Of a stretch of 64,000 nt of DNA, positions 7,391-15,424 are shown piece by piece; positions within the stretch are counted from its first letter, which is position 1, and every line of letters starts with the position of its first letter. The stretch comes from Pseudothermotoga sp. Its GTDB lineage: Bacteria > Thermotogota > Thermotogae > Thermotogales > DSM-5069. A program made the position numbers and the translations under genes. The stretch lies in contig DOKY01000037.1 in NCBI GenBank assembly GCA_003510135.1, positions 1 through 64,000 on the forward strand, given 5' to 3'. The notes beneath the pieces are model-generated. The model was not told the origin of the DNA. It worked only from the letters and a program-made list of their open reading frames with translations, and made no database searches.

Positions 7391-8599
7391 GTGCAGGATG
7401 AAAAGGATGAAAGGATCCTGAATTTATTGCGTTTGAAGGAAGAGCTGGAAAAGGACCTCAAAAAGAAAGGCATTCTGCGCGAACATCGTGCTGAGCAACG
7501 AAAACAAACCAGCCAGCCCAAAATCGAGTTCGAGCCCGACATCGATCTGCCCGTCGAAAACATATGGACTGTGCACGATCTGAACCATCATGCTTACGGG
7601 ATCTCCGATGATGTAATACAGAAATCCTTGCAGAGAAAGCTTCATTCTGTGAAAGACGAAGAACACAGGCACGTACTCATGAACTTGATAAAACTTTTGA
7701 GGGGAGAAAAGATAGACGCAACGAGGGCCGGCTCGGTTCACGTTGAGTGTCTGAAAATCTTGAGCGAGCTCTACTCCCTGGAAGGCGATGTGGTGAAAAA
7801 CACGATTCAGTTGCTCAGGAAATATCCTAGACAGCCGCTCGTGCACCTAACCGCCGCCGAAGTTTTCTTGGCGTTTGGAAGGTTCAACGAAGCGGTCAAA
7901 CTCTTCCAGATCTACTCGGAGTTGACGAAGGATCCCTACACGGCGCTGGTTCTGGAAGCTTACACAGAAGGACAGGTCAGCTCTTCCACCTTCGCGACCT
8001 GTGTTTCAAAGGATGGTTACAAGTCGATGCTTCTGATAATCTCTGCTCTGACGGAAGCTGAAGAAAAACTCATGAAGGTGGCCCCGGTTTTGGAAAAGAG
8101 AGATTTCGCCTGCGCACAGTACGTGTCGGCGCGGAGCAAAGGGAGGGTTTCTAAACGATTCTTTTATTGTTCGAGACTGCTGGTATACGAAGAGGCCTTA
8201 AAGTTCGTACAGAACGGAGGCGTGAATCAGGCCCTACTTGAACAGATTGCCGTAAAGGATCCTCTGGCGAGGCTGCTGCTGGTGAGTGCCAATTTGCGGG
8301 ACGATCCGGGAAAAAGTTTTGAGCATATGAAGGCATTCTTCAACAGCGTTGGTGAGATACTCTATGTCGAAACGGATGTGAGCGACAAACCACGGTTGGT
8401 AAGGAATTTGCTCGAGTTTCAGAAACTTCCTAAGAACTTCAAGAGGGTCTCGAGCGAAAGGGATGTCGAACATCTGTTTGAGGCGCTCTCTTCACAGGAT
8501 GTATGGATCTTTTTCAAAGATCCGGAATACTTGAGACTGTACTTTGGGGAAAGGCATTGTAAGAACACGTGCTTGTGGGAGGGTTGGACGAATGCTTGA
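7391..8599 (+). CDS. Uncharacterised 402-residue helical protein, probably TPR-like
   Basis: I do not recognise a named family. The first 45 residues are charged and likely a coiled coil (ERILNLLRLKEELEKDLKKK). Residues about 125-200 read like helical repeats of tetratricopeptide type (SVHVECLKILSELYSLEGD, then PLVHLTAAEVFLAFGRFNEAVKLFQIY). There is no signal peptide, membrane helix or catalytic motif, so a cytoplasmic scaffold is an inference. The start is GTG 7391 behind GGAGTGAGAG. Its end overlaps the HD hydrolase, so the two are probably co-translated. It looks lineage-specific. Confidence 0.7.
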   Translation: MQDEKDERILNLLRLKEELEKDLKKKGILREHRAEQRKQTSQPKIEFEPDIDLPVENIWTVHDLNHHAYGISDDVIQKSLQRKLHSVKDEEHRHVLMNLIKLLRGEKIDATRAGSVHVECLKILSELYSLEGDVVKNTIQLLRKYPRQPLVHLTAAEVFLAFGRFNEAVKLFQIYSELTKDPYTALVLEAYTEGQVSSSTFATCVSKDGYKSMLLIISALTEAEEKLMKVAPVLEKRDFACAQYVSARSKGRVSKRFFYCSRLLVYEEALKFVQNGGVNQALLEQIAVKDPLARLLLVSANLRDDPGKSFEHMKAFFNSVGEILYVETDVSDKPRLVRNLLEFQKLPKNFKRVSSERDVEHLFEALSSQDVWIFFKDPEYLRLYFGERHCKNTCLWEGWTNA

Positions 8600-9140
8600 T
8601 AGAAAAATGGCTTTAGAGCTTCTGAACGAACATGTGAAAACCAAGAACCTGGTGAAGCACTGCATTGCAGTGGAAGCCATCATGAGAGCTCTGGCAACGA
8701 GATTCAATCAGAACGCAGATCTGTGGGCTCTGGCAGGTTTGCTGCACGATCTGGATTACGAATACACGAAAGACAAACCCGAGCTGCACGGGCTGAAAAC
8801 GGTGGAGATCCTCAAATCCTATGATGTCCCCAAGGAGGTGCTGGATGCGATTCTTGCGCATTGCGAGAAGAAAGAGCGTGAAACGTTGATGGAGCAGGCC
8901 ATTTACGTGGCTGACCCGACCTCCGGTTTCATAGTGGCAGCTGCGTTGATCACTCCCGAAAAGTCACTGTCAGTGATAGACGTCGACTTTTTGAATCGAC
9001 GGTTCAAAGAAAAACTGTTTGCGAAGGGAGCCAACAGACAGCAAATGATGGAATGCGAGAAGATGGGGCTGTCATTGAACGAGTTCTTCGAAATATCATT
9101 GGGGGCGATGAAGGCGATAAGCAAGGACCTCGGCCTGTAA
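8592..9140 (+). CDS. HD domain metal-dependent phosphohydrolase
   Basis: A 182-residue single-domain HD protein. The metal site is spread over VKHCIAVEAIM, LAGLLHDLDYEYTKDKPELHG and ILAHCEKKE, and the Asp in YVADPTSGF completes the HD pattern. Family members hydrolyse phosphate esters of nucleotides; the substrate is not readable from sequence. I chose ATG 8592, which follows GGGAGGGTTGG and overlaps the previous stop, over the upstream extension to 8544, which does not look like HD sequence. Confidence 0.87.
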   Translation: MLDRKMALELLNEHVKTKNLVKHCIAVEAIMRALATRFNQNADLWALAGLLHDLDYEYTKDKPELHGLKTVEILKSYDVPKEVLDAILAHCEKKERETLMEQAIYVADPTSGFIVAAALITPEKSLSVIDVDFLNRRFKEKLFAKGANRQQMMECEKMGLSLNEFFEISLGAMKAISKDLGL

Positions 9141-9155
9141 GGAAGGGGTGGTAGG

Positions 9156-9896
9156 TTGAGTACCCTCGAGGAAAAAATCGAGGAAAGGATAATCGAGTTT
9201 CAGAAGAACTACAAATTCGAACTACCACAGCGAACGATCCTTGCTCGGGAAGTCGTTTCCGCGATAGAGCACACACTCTTGAGACCCACGGCCACAGAGG
9301 AGGAGATAGACAGGCTCTGCGATGAAGCGGTCCAGTATGGTTTCTGCGGCGTGTGCGTCAATCCCGTCTACGTTAAGCGGGCCGTGAAGAAGTTGAAAGG
9401 CACCAGCGTCAAAGTGGTGAGTGTGGTGGGTTTTCCGCTGGGGGCCAATACTCAGTACTGCAAAGCGAGGGAAGCTGAGGAATTGGTCAGGCTTGGTGTG
9501 GATGAGCTCGACATGGTTTTGAACATCTCGATGATGAAATCCAAAGATTATAAGTACGTCTACGAAGACATCAAGTCGGTTGTCGAAGCGAGCCAGGGCA
9601 AGCCAGTGAAAGTCATCATCGAGACGTGTTATTTGACACAGGAAGAAAAAATCGCAGCGTGCGTGATCGCCAAGCTTGCTGGAGCCAGGTTCGTCAAAAC
9701 TTCGACGGGCTTTGGACCAAGCGGCGCGACGATTGAGGATGTACACCTCATGAAATGGTGCGTGCCAGAACTTGGAGTGAAAGCGTCTGGCGGGATAAAG
9801 AGCTATGAACAAGCGGCCAAAATGTTGCTCGCAGGTGCCAGCAGGATTGGAACGAGTTCTGGAGTGAACATAGCGAAAGAGGGGGTCTCAAAATGA
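9156..9896 (+). CDS. deoC: DeoC, deoxyribose-phosphate aldolase
   Basis: DeoC splits 2-deoxyribose 5-phosphate into glyceraldehyde 3-phosphate and acetaldehyde in nucleoside breakdown. The 246-residue TIM barrel shows the family order: IEHTLLRPTATEEEI, CGVCVNPVYV, VVGFPLGANTQ, DELDMVLNI, the Schiff-base lysine in FVKTSTGFGPSGAT and the second lysine in GVKASGGIKS. About 25 charged residues precede the barrel, as in other hyperthermophile versions. The start is a TTG with GGAAGGGGTGG upstream. The stop overlaps the next start in ATGA. Confidence 0.95.
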   Translation: MSTLEEKIEERIIEFQKNYKFELPQRTILAREVVSAIEHTLLRPTATEEEIDRLCDEAVQYGFCGVCVNPVYVKRAVKKLKGTSVKVVSVVGFPLGANTQYCKAREAEELVRLGVDELDMVLNISMMKSKDYKYVYEDIKSVVEASQGKPVKVIIETCYLTQEEKIAACVIAKLAGARFVKTSTGFGPSGATIEDVHLMKWCVPELGVKASGGIKSYEQAAKMLLAGASRIGTSSGVNIAKEGVSK

Positions 9897-10531
9897 GTTT
9901 TGAGAAGATGCAGATCAGAGATTTTGTGGAGAAAGTGGCTGACAAGAGCCCAACACCCGGTGGAGGTGCGGTGAGTGCGGTGGTGGCATGTCTGGCTGCC
10001 GCGCTCAACGAGATGGTCGCTCAGTTGACGCTCGGTCGAGAAGACTATGCTGAATGGCATGCGGAGATGGAACGCGTGATCGAGGAAATGGAAGAAATCA
10101 GGCACGTTTTGCTCGAACTTGCGGACGCAGATGCCGAGGCCTTCGACGAGGTGATGAACGCTTACAGATTGCCCAAGGGCAGCCAGGAAGAAAAGGAAAA
10201 AAGAAAGAACCGCATACAGGAAGCCTTGAAACGTGCGGCACACGTTCCGTACGAGATCTGCAGATGCTGCAAAGATATCGTCAAAACTGCTCAAGCAGTT
10301 GCCAAATGGGGAAATGTCAATGCGATATCCGACGCGGTGAGCGCAGCCGAAATGGCCTACGGTGCGTTCCAGTCCGCGAAGGCTAACGTCCTGATAAACC
10401 TGAAATCAATAAAGGATGAAGCCTACGTTGAGAACATGAAACATGAGCTCAGGACCTTCACGGGAGAGGTGGAAGGAGCACTGGAGAATGTCAGACAGAT
10501 TGCCAAGCAACGCGCGGCCATCGAACTTTGA
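9893..10531 (+). CDS. Cyclodeaminase/cyclohydrolase family protein (FTCD C-terminal type)
   Basis: A 212-residue all-helical protein of the formiminotransferase-cyclodeaminase family, which acts on one-carbon folate derivatives (formimino-THF cyclodeaminase or methenyl-THF cyclohydrolase, FchA). The signature SPTPGGGAVSAVVACLAAALNEM lies near residues 19-41, and WGNVNAISDAVSAAEMAYGA near the C-terminus is also typical. It is a stand-alone domain, as often in bacteria. Which of the two reactions it runs cannot be told. Its 3' end overlaps tgt by 44 bases. Confidence 0.88.
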   Translation: MSFEKMQIRDFVEKVADKSPTPGGGAVSAVVACLAAALNEMVAQLTLGREDYAEWHAEMERVIEEMEEIRHVLLELADADAEAFDEVMNAYRLPKGSQEEKEKRKNRIQEALKRAAHVPYEICRCCKDIVKTAQAVAKWGNVNAISDAVSAAEMAYGAFQSAKANVLINLKSIKDEAYVENMKHELRTFTGEVEGALENVRQIAKQRAAIEL

Positions 10532-11678
10532 GATAGTTTGCCGCACCGGCTGTGCAAGATTGGGTAGGCTCAAAACGCTGCATGGAACGTTCGAAACGCC
10601 GATCTTCATGCCGGTTGGCACCAACGCAAACGTTAAGCTCATGAGAAGTGACGATTTGAAGAGGGTCGGTGCGAGCATAATTCTTTCCAACGCCTATCAC
10701 GTCGCCGTGAGGCCGGGGCTGGAAGTCATTGAACTGCACGGCGGTCTCCACAACTTTATGGCCTGGGACGGCGGAATCCTCACTGACAGTGGAGGATTTC
10801 AGATGTTCAGCCTCAAGAACTTCAGGGAAGTTTCCGACGAAGGAGTCACGTTCGTCTCGCCGTACGATGGGTCGAAGCTGTTCCTGACCCCAGAATTGTC
10901 TATGGATATTCAGAGAACGCTTGGATCAGACATCGTCATGGTTTTAGACCACTGCCCTCCAATCGATGCGGACTACGCGGAAGCCCTCGATGCCACGAGG
11001 AGAACGAACGAGTGGGCAGAAAGGTGTCTGAAGCGCGGAGTCAAAGAGGGACAGCTACTGTTCGCAATCTCGCAGGGCGGAGCATTTGAGGATCTCAGGA
11101 GGGCCAGTGCGAGGCATCTCTCAGAAAAGGATTTCGATGGTTTTGCCGTGGGAGGTTTGAGTCTGGGTGAACCTTTCGAAATGACTCTTCAGCTCGCTCA
11201 TGCCACGGTTTCAGAACTGCCGGACGACAGGCCCAGATACTTCATGGGTGGAGGCTCTCCAAGAACGATAATAGAGCTTGTAGCGATCGGAATCGACATG
11301 TTCGACAGTGTCTATCCCACGAGACTGGCCCGTCACGGGGCCGCTCTAACTTCAGAGGGGAGATTGAACATCAAGGCTTCACGCTACAGGCGGGATCTCT
11401 CACCCATAGATCATCGTTGTGATTGCCTCGTTTGCCGAAATTACACAAGATCCTACATTCACCATTTGTTGAACAGGCGTGAGACACTCGCGGGAATGTT
11501 GTTGACCTACCACAACCTGTACTACATGTTCAGATTCATGGAACGTGTGAGAGAATCTATACTGAACGGTACATTGGAGGAAATGAGGAGGGAGGTGGCT
11601 GAAATCTATGAAGAACGTCGTGGTAATCCTGTTGACGTTCTTGCTCTTGACTACGATGGTGCTCGCCGACATAGTTGA
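10488..11678 (+). CDS. tgt: Tgt, tRNA-guanine transglycosylase
   Basis: Tgt exchanges guanine 34 for preQ1 in tRNAs with GUN anticodons. The 396-residue protein has GTFETPIFMPVGT, the active-site DSGGFQMFSL, ISQGGAFEDLR, FAVGGLSLGE, the second catalytic Asp in FDSVYPTRLARHG, and zinc ligands in CDCLVCRNYTRSYIHH. I chose ATG 10488, which has GGAAGGAG and GGAG upstream and lies inside the previous gene; TTG 10500 is possible. The reading frame continues about 70 bases into the next gene. Confidence 0.95.
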   Translation: MSDRLPSNARPSNFEIVCRTGCARLGRLKTLHGTFETPIFMPVGTNANVKLMRSDDLKRVGASIILSNAYHVAVRPGLEVIELHGGLHNFMAWDGGILTDSGGFQMFSLKNFREVSDEGVTFVSPYDGSKLFLTPELSMDIQRTLGSDIVMVLDHCPPIDADYAEALDATRRTNEWAERCLKRGVKEGQLLFAISQGGAFEDLRRASARHLSEKDFDGFAVGGLSLGEPFEMTLQLAHATVSELPDDRPRYFMGGGSPRTIIELVAIGIDMFDSVYPTRLARHGAALTSEGRLNIKASRYRRDLSPIDHRCDCLVCRNYTRSYIHHLLNRRETLAGMLLTYHNLYYMFRFMERVRESILNGTLEEMRREVAEIYEERRGNPVDVLALDYDGARRHS

Positions 11679-12453
11679 TTTCACCGGTGATGGTCGATCG
11701 GTGACGTCATCGGGGGTCTGGTCTTTCAGGACGAACCCTGCGGGCATCGTTGAGAACGAAGTGAGGCAGATTTTGCTTTCGAACACGTTGAGGATCTCGA
11801 GCGTACGAAACGTGAGATCCTTCACGTTCGCTCTGATTGAACCTTCACTCGACACGCTGGCTGGAGTGCTTTCGATCTCCGCAGAGTTCAGCGATTTCAA
11901 CCAGGAGAGAATGTCCTTCCTCTATGGTGTCGCTGGTGCTGCTGGTCTGACTTCCTTGGGCGTGAACTTTGGTGTCGAAAGGATCGTGAGGAGCGCGGCT
12001 GTGGACACGTCGATCGTTCTTGATGTAGGTGCGAAGGGGAAATTCGTCGAAAACGGTCCTCTGGGTTACGGATTTGCGGTTAAAGACTTCAGGATTTGGT
12101 CTTCCGATCCGCAGCTTGCGAATCAGGCAACCTTTGGGGCTGGGCTTTGCCTGGATTACGATCAAATGAAATTCGCCTTGGATGTCATGTACGGTTTCAA
12201 CGAACTGTGGACTATTCTGCCGGGAGCACAACTGAGCCTGGAGCCGGTTAGCCTTTACGTGACAATACCTGTGTTCTGCTCGTCAGATAGCGATTCTGCT
12301 TTGGCGATCGACGCTGGTGGTTCTTTCCAGATAGGGAATTTGAACATCCAGGTCTCTGTTTTCTATCCTTTCTCCAAGAAAGAGAGCCCGGATTTCTTCA
12401 AGGAGCTCAGCTACGACTATCAGATCGATTTTCGCATCGGTGTGAGATGGTGA
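11608..12453 (+). CDS. Exported protein, probable outer-membrane beta-barrel
   Basis: I recognise no named family. The 281-residue product starts with a clear signal peptide (KNVVVILLTFLLLTTMVLA, cleavage likely after residue 20). The mature part alternates short polar and hydrophobic strands with many glycines and aromatics, for example FGAGLCLDYDQMKFALDVMYGF, and ends in DFRIGVRW. A terminal aromatic residue after alternating strand residues is the mark of many outer-membrane barrels, so location in the outer sheath (toga) is a fair inference. It begins inside tgt behind GGAGGGAGGTGG and overlaps pyrR by seven bases. Confidence 0.65.
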   Translation: MKNVVVILLTFLLLTTMVLADIVDFTGDGRSVTSSGVWSFRTNPAGIVENEVRQILLSNTLRISSVRNVRSFTFALIEPSLDTLAGVLSISAEFSDFNQERMSFLYGVAGAAGLTSLGVNFGVERIVRSAAVDTSIVLDVGAKGKFVENGPLGYGFAVKDFRIWSSDPQLANQATFGAGLCLDYDQMKFALDVMYGFNELWTILPGAQLSLEPVSLYVTIPVFCSSDSDSALAIDAGGSFQIGNLNIQVSVFYPFSKKESPDFFKELSYDYQIDFRIGVRW

Positions 12454-12980
12454 AGCGGATAAAAGTCCTGGGCGAGCAAGACATAAGAAGGTCTCTGCTG
12501 AGGATGGCACACGAAATCCTCGAGAGGAATCGTGGTCTTGAAGACTTGGTTCTGCTTGGAATCCTGACAAGGGGTGCATACCTTGCCCAACGCCTCGCAG
12601 GCTTCCTCAAATCCGTGGAGGGGAAATTTGTGCCCGTTGGAAAACTCGATGTTAGACCATTCAGGGATGATGAGAAGAGAACCGAGCAGGATTTGAGTGA
12701 GATACCTTTCGATCTGCACGATAAGATCGTGATCCTCGTGGACGACGTTCTGTTCACAGGCAGAACGGTTCGTGCAGCACTCGATGCGCTCTCAAAGCGC
12801 GGAAGACCAAGGGCAGTTCAACTGGCTGTTCTGGTCGATAGGGGACACAGAGAACTGCCAATAAGGGCGGACTTCGTTGGTAAGAACTTGCCCACTTCCA
12901 AGACGAGGGAGAGAATCAACGTGTGTTTGAAGGAATGTGATGGTGAGGATGCTGTCTATATAGTGCGTTTGGAGGAATGA
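12447..12980 (+). CDS. pyrR: PyrR, pyrimidine regulator / uracil phosphoribosyltransferase
   Basis: PyrR binds pyr mRNA leaders in response to UMP and also has uracil phosphoribosyltransferase activity in many bacteria. The 177-residue protein has the PRPP motif VILVDDVLFTGRTVRAALDAL near residues 94-114, LLGILTRGAYLAQRLA before it, and VLVDRGHRELPIRADFVGKN after it, the usual PyrR order. No pyr biosynthesis gene lies nearby and I saw no clear PyrR binding loop in this stretch, so its targets are elsewhere. Confidence 0.93.
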   Translation: MVKRIKVLGEQDIRRSLLRMAHEILERNRGLEDLVLLGILTRGAYLAQRLAGFLKSVEGKFVPVGKLDVRPFRDDEKRTEQDLSEIPFDLHDKIVILVDDVLFTGRTVRAALDALSKRGRPRAVQLAVLVDRGHRELPIRADFVGKNLPTSKTRERINVCLKECDGEDAVYIVRLEE

Positions 12981-12983
12981 GCT

Positions 12984-13199
12984 GTGGACGTTGAGAAATA
13001 TGTGCGAGCTATAGAGAAGAGCTTAACACAGATGGTTTTGCGGGAAATGAGCAGCGTCGACGTTTCTGAGATCTGGATCGACACATCGATCCCGGTGGAC
13101 CTCATTGTCGAGATCCTGAAGACACACCAGTTGAAAATCCCAGAGGAACTGCACTCAATCACGAATGCGGGTAAGATCATCTGGGTGCGAAAGGTTTAG
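12984..13199 (+). CDS. Small uncharacterised protein (71 aa)
   Basis: A 71-residue soluble protein with a GTG start behind GGAGGAATGAGCT, between pyrR and priA. It reads as a helix-strand-helix: an acidic N-terminal helix, DVSEIWIDTSIPVDLIVEIL, then a short basic end (KIIWVRKV). No motif is recognised. The good ribosome site and tight fit suggest a real gene. Confidence 0.6.
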   Translation: MDVEKYVRAIEKSLTQMVLREMSSVDVSEIWIDTSIPVDLIVEILKTHQLKIPEELHSITNAGKIIWVRKV

Positions 13200-13210
13200 C
13201 GTCGGGCCTC

Positions 13211-15412
13211 ATGGTGTACGATCTGGCCATCTCCAAAGTTCCTCTTCGTTACCTCTACTCCTACAAAAGTCAAGAAAAACTCGAACCGGGTGAACGCGTC
13301 ATAGTCGATTTTCATGGAAGAAAGGCGATAGGTTATGTTGTGAAAGTCTCGGACAAACCCGTGAACCGTGAGCTCAAGGAGATCCTCCAGAGATTGGATC
13401 GGGTAAGTTACTTGGACCAATCTGATGTTGAGGCGCTGGAAAGGATCTTTGAGAGGTTCTTTTCGCCACCTGGTCTGCTGTTCGATTTGGCTTTTCCCTC
13501 TTTCATCGACGATTATGCGGAAACCATTGTCGAGTCACTCACACCTTTGGTTGGTTTCGGATCGCTTCCCTTAGATGAGTTCGTCCAGAAATACGGCCGC
13601 GATGCTCTCAAGAACCAGTTGGACAAGGGTTACATTCAGCTGAAGAAATGCTTTGGAAAAAAGGTACCAAAGCCGCGCATTTCAAAATGGTACGTGGTAG
13701 TCAGAAATGGTTTGAAAGCGTTGATGCGCGTTCGCGATGAGATCGAATACGATGTGGTCAGCTTCCTGCTGACGAACAATCATGCGACCGTTGAACAACT
13801 AATCGAGTCTGTTGGAGTGAGCACGAAAAGGCTTAAGCAGATGCAGCAAGAGGGTCTGATCGAACTCACGCAGTTTCTCCCAATGAACGCAGAAAACCTC
13901 GAGCTCGCCGAGGCGCAGTTAGAACCGCCACCAAGGGGTGTGACAGTTCTGAGCGGTTCCACGATAGAAGAGCGCCTGCGCAGCGTGATTGCTTTTATGA
14001 AAAAGATCACCGACGAAAATAAAAGTGTCCTCGTCCTGGTTCCTTTCACGTCACTCACATACATGGTGGCAGGCTTCATCAAAAAATTCTTGAACGTGAC
14101 CGTACAGGTTTACCATGCTCGAATGTCGAGATCACAGAGAGCCAAAGTGTGGTTGGACTCGGTGGGAGACAGGACACAGGTGGTTGTGGGGACAAGAGTT
14201 GCTGCATTTCTTCCAATGAAGAACCTCGGTTTGATCGTCGCAGAAGAGAGCGACGATGATGCGTACTATCAGTTCGAAGATCCTGTCTACGATGCACTCG
14301 AGCTGGCAGAAACGAGGGCCAGACTGAGGGGTATTCCTTTCGTGATCTGTTCCTCAGAGCCGCGCCTGGTAGATTTTCACCGAAGAGAACAACTCAAATG
14401 GCTGAGAATTCCGAAAGAGAACCGGAGCTCAGATGTCTCCATCGTCGATGTTAGACAGAGTAGGTCGATTCTGTCTGAAGAACTCGTGAAAAGCGTGCAA
14501 AAGACGATTTCCGAAGGGCGAGCAACTGTGATCCTTGTGCGTCGAAAAGGATTTGCACCCTATGTGGTATGTTTCGCATGTAACCACGTTCTGATGTGCC
14601 CGAACTGCGACGTTGCGCTCAGCTTTCATAAATCGCAGAACGCTTTCAAGTGTCACCAGTGTGGATACGTGCAGAAGGCTCAATCCGAGTGCCCGAACTG
14701 CGGGGCGAAGGCACTCTACCCAAAGGGTGTTGGAACCGAGAGGGTCGAGAGGCTGTTGAAGTACCATTTCCCTGGCGCAAGAATCGTGAGACTCGAGTCC
14801 GAAGAATTAGAACCCTTCGAGGTTCAGGAGCAGTTCTTGAAGTTGCAGACGAACGAAATAGATGTGCTCATAGGTAGCAGAATCGTGCTCCAGGGTTTCG
14901 GTACGGACAGGGTGGGGTTGATCTGCATCCTCGACTACGACGGGTTGCTGAGTCAACCCGATTACAACACGAGGTTGAGGATGTTCCAGACGATGAGAAA
15001 GATCCGTAGCAACTTCACTTCTGCCAGGATTTTGATACAAACGTTCCAGCCACAGGACGGCTTTTTGAGGGACGTCTTCACTGTAAACAGCGAAGATTTC
15101 TACTCGGAGGAACTCAAGAAGAGAAAAGAGGTGAACTATCCTCCCTTCTGTGACCTGGTTCAGGTGGTTCTCGAAAGTGATCTTCCTCAAACAGGATGGG
15201 AACTCGTGAACTACTGTGTCAGATCCCTTGAAGGCGAAACCATCCTCGGACCTGTAGAGCACCCGATTTTCAAGTTGGCCGGTAAATACAGATACCATTT
15301 CCTGATCAAGACAAAGGACCTTCAAAAAACTCTGTCCAAATTCAACGATGTCCTGATGAAGATCGGAAGAATGGGATGGAGAGTGTCCGTCAATCCTCCC
15401 AAACTGTGGTGA
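13211..15412 (+). CDS. priA: PriA-like primosomal protein N' with degenerate helicase motifs
   Basis: The 733-residue protein has the PriA layout: an N-terminal DNA-binding domain (residues 1-100), a winged-helix-like part, two helicase lobes, a zinc module and a C-terminal domain. All eight zinc cysteines are present (454, 457, 463, 466, 481, 484, 494, 497). The ATPase motifs are not. Where GVTGSGKTEVY should stand there is GVTVLSGSTIEERL with no lysine; DEEH is AEES (344-347); GSATPS is CSSEPR; QVAGRAGR of motif VI is QTMRKIRS (593-600). The frame is intact, so this is a conserved-length protein that probably loads the replisome without unwinding, by inference. The start ATG 13211 has only a weak ribosome site. 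Confidence 0.88.
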   Translation: MVYDLAISKVPLRYLYSYKSQEKLEPGERVIVDFHGRKAIGYVVKVSDKPVNRELKEILQRLDRVSYLDQSDVEALERIFERFFSPPGLLFDLAFPSFIDDYAETIVESLTPLVGFGSLPLDEFVQKYGRDALKNQLDKGYIQLKKCFGKKVPKPRISKWYVVVRNGLKALMRVRDEIEYDVVSFLLTNNHATVEQLIESVGVSTKRLKQMQQEGLIELTQFLPMNAENLELAEAQLEPPPRGVTVLSGSTIEERLRSVIAFMKKITDENKSVLVLVPFTSLTYMVAGFIKKFLNVTVQVYHARMSRSQRAKVWLDSVGDRTQVVVGTRVAAFLPMKNLGLIVAEESDDDAYYQFEDPVYDALELAETRARLRGIPFVICSSEPRLVDFHRREQLKWLRIPKENRSSDVSIVDVRQSRSILSEELVKSVQKTISEGRATVILVRRKGFAPYVVCFACNHVLMCPNCDVALSFHKSQNAFKCHQCGYVQKAQSECPNCGAKALYPKGVGTERVERLLKYHFPGARIVRLESEELEPFEVQEQFLKLQTNEIDVLIGSRIVLQGFGTDRVGLICILDYDGLLSQPDYNTRLRMFQTMRKIRSNFTSARILIQTFQPQDGFLRDVFTVNSEDFYSEELKKRKEVNYPPFCDLVQVVLESDLPQTGWELVNYCVRSLEGETILGPVEHPIFKLAGKYRYHFLIKTKDLQKTLSKFNDVLMKIGRMGWRVSVNPPKLW

Positions 15413-15424
15413 GGTGGTGAAAGG

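Noticed and set aside
13195..13215. Frameshift or sequencing error as explanation of the degenerate PriA motifs
   Set aside because: The 733-codon frame is continuous, with zinc module and C-terminal domain in the same frame as the altered motifs, so a frame error cannot explain them.
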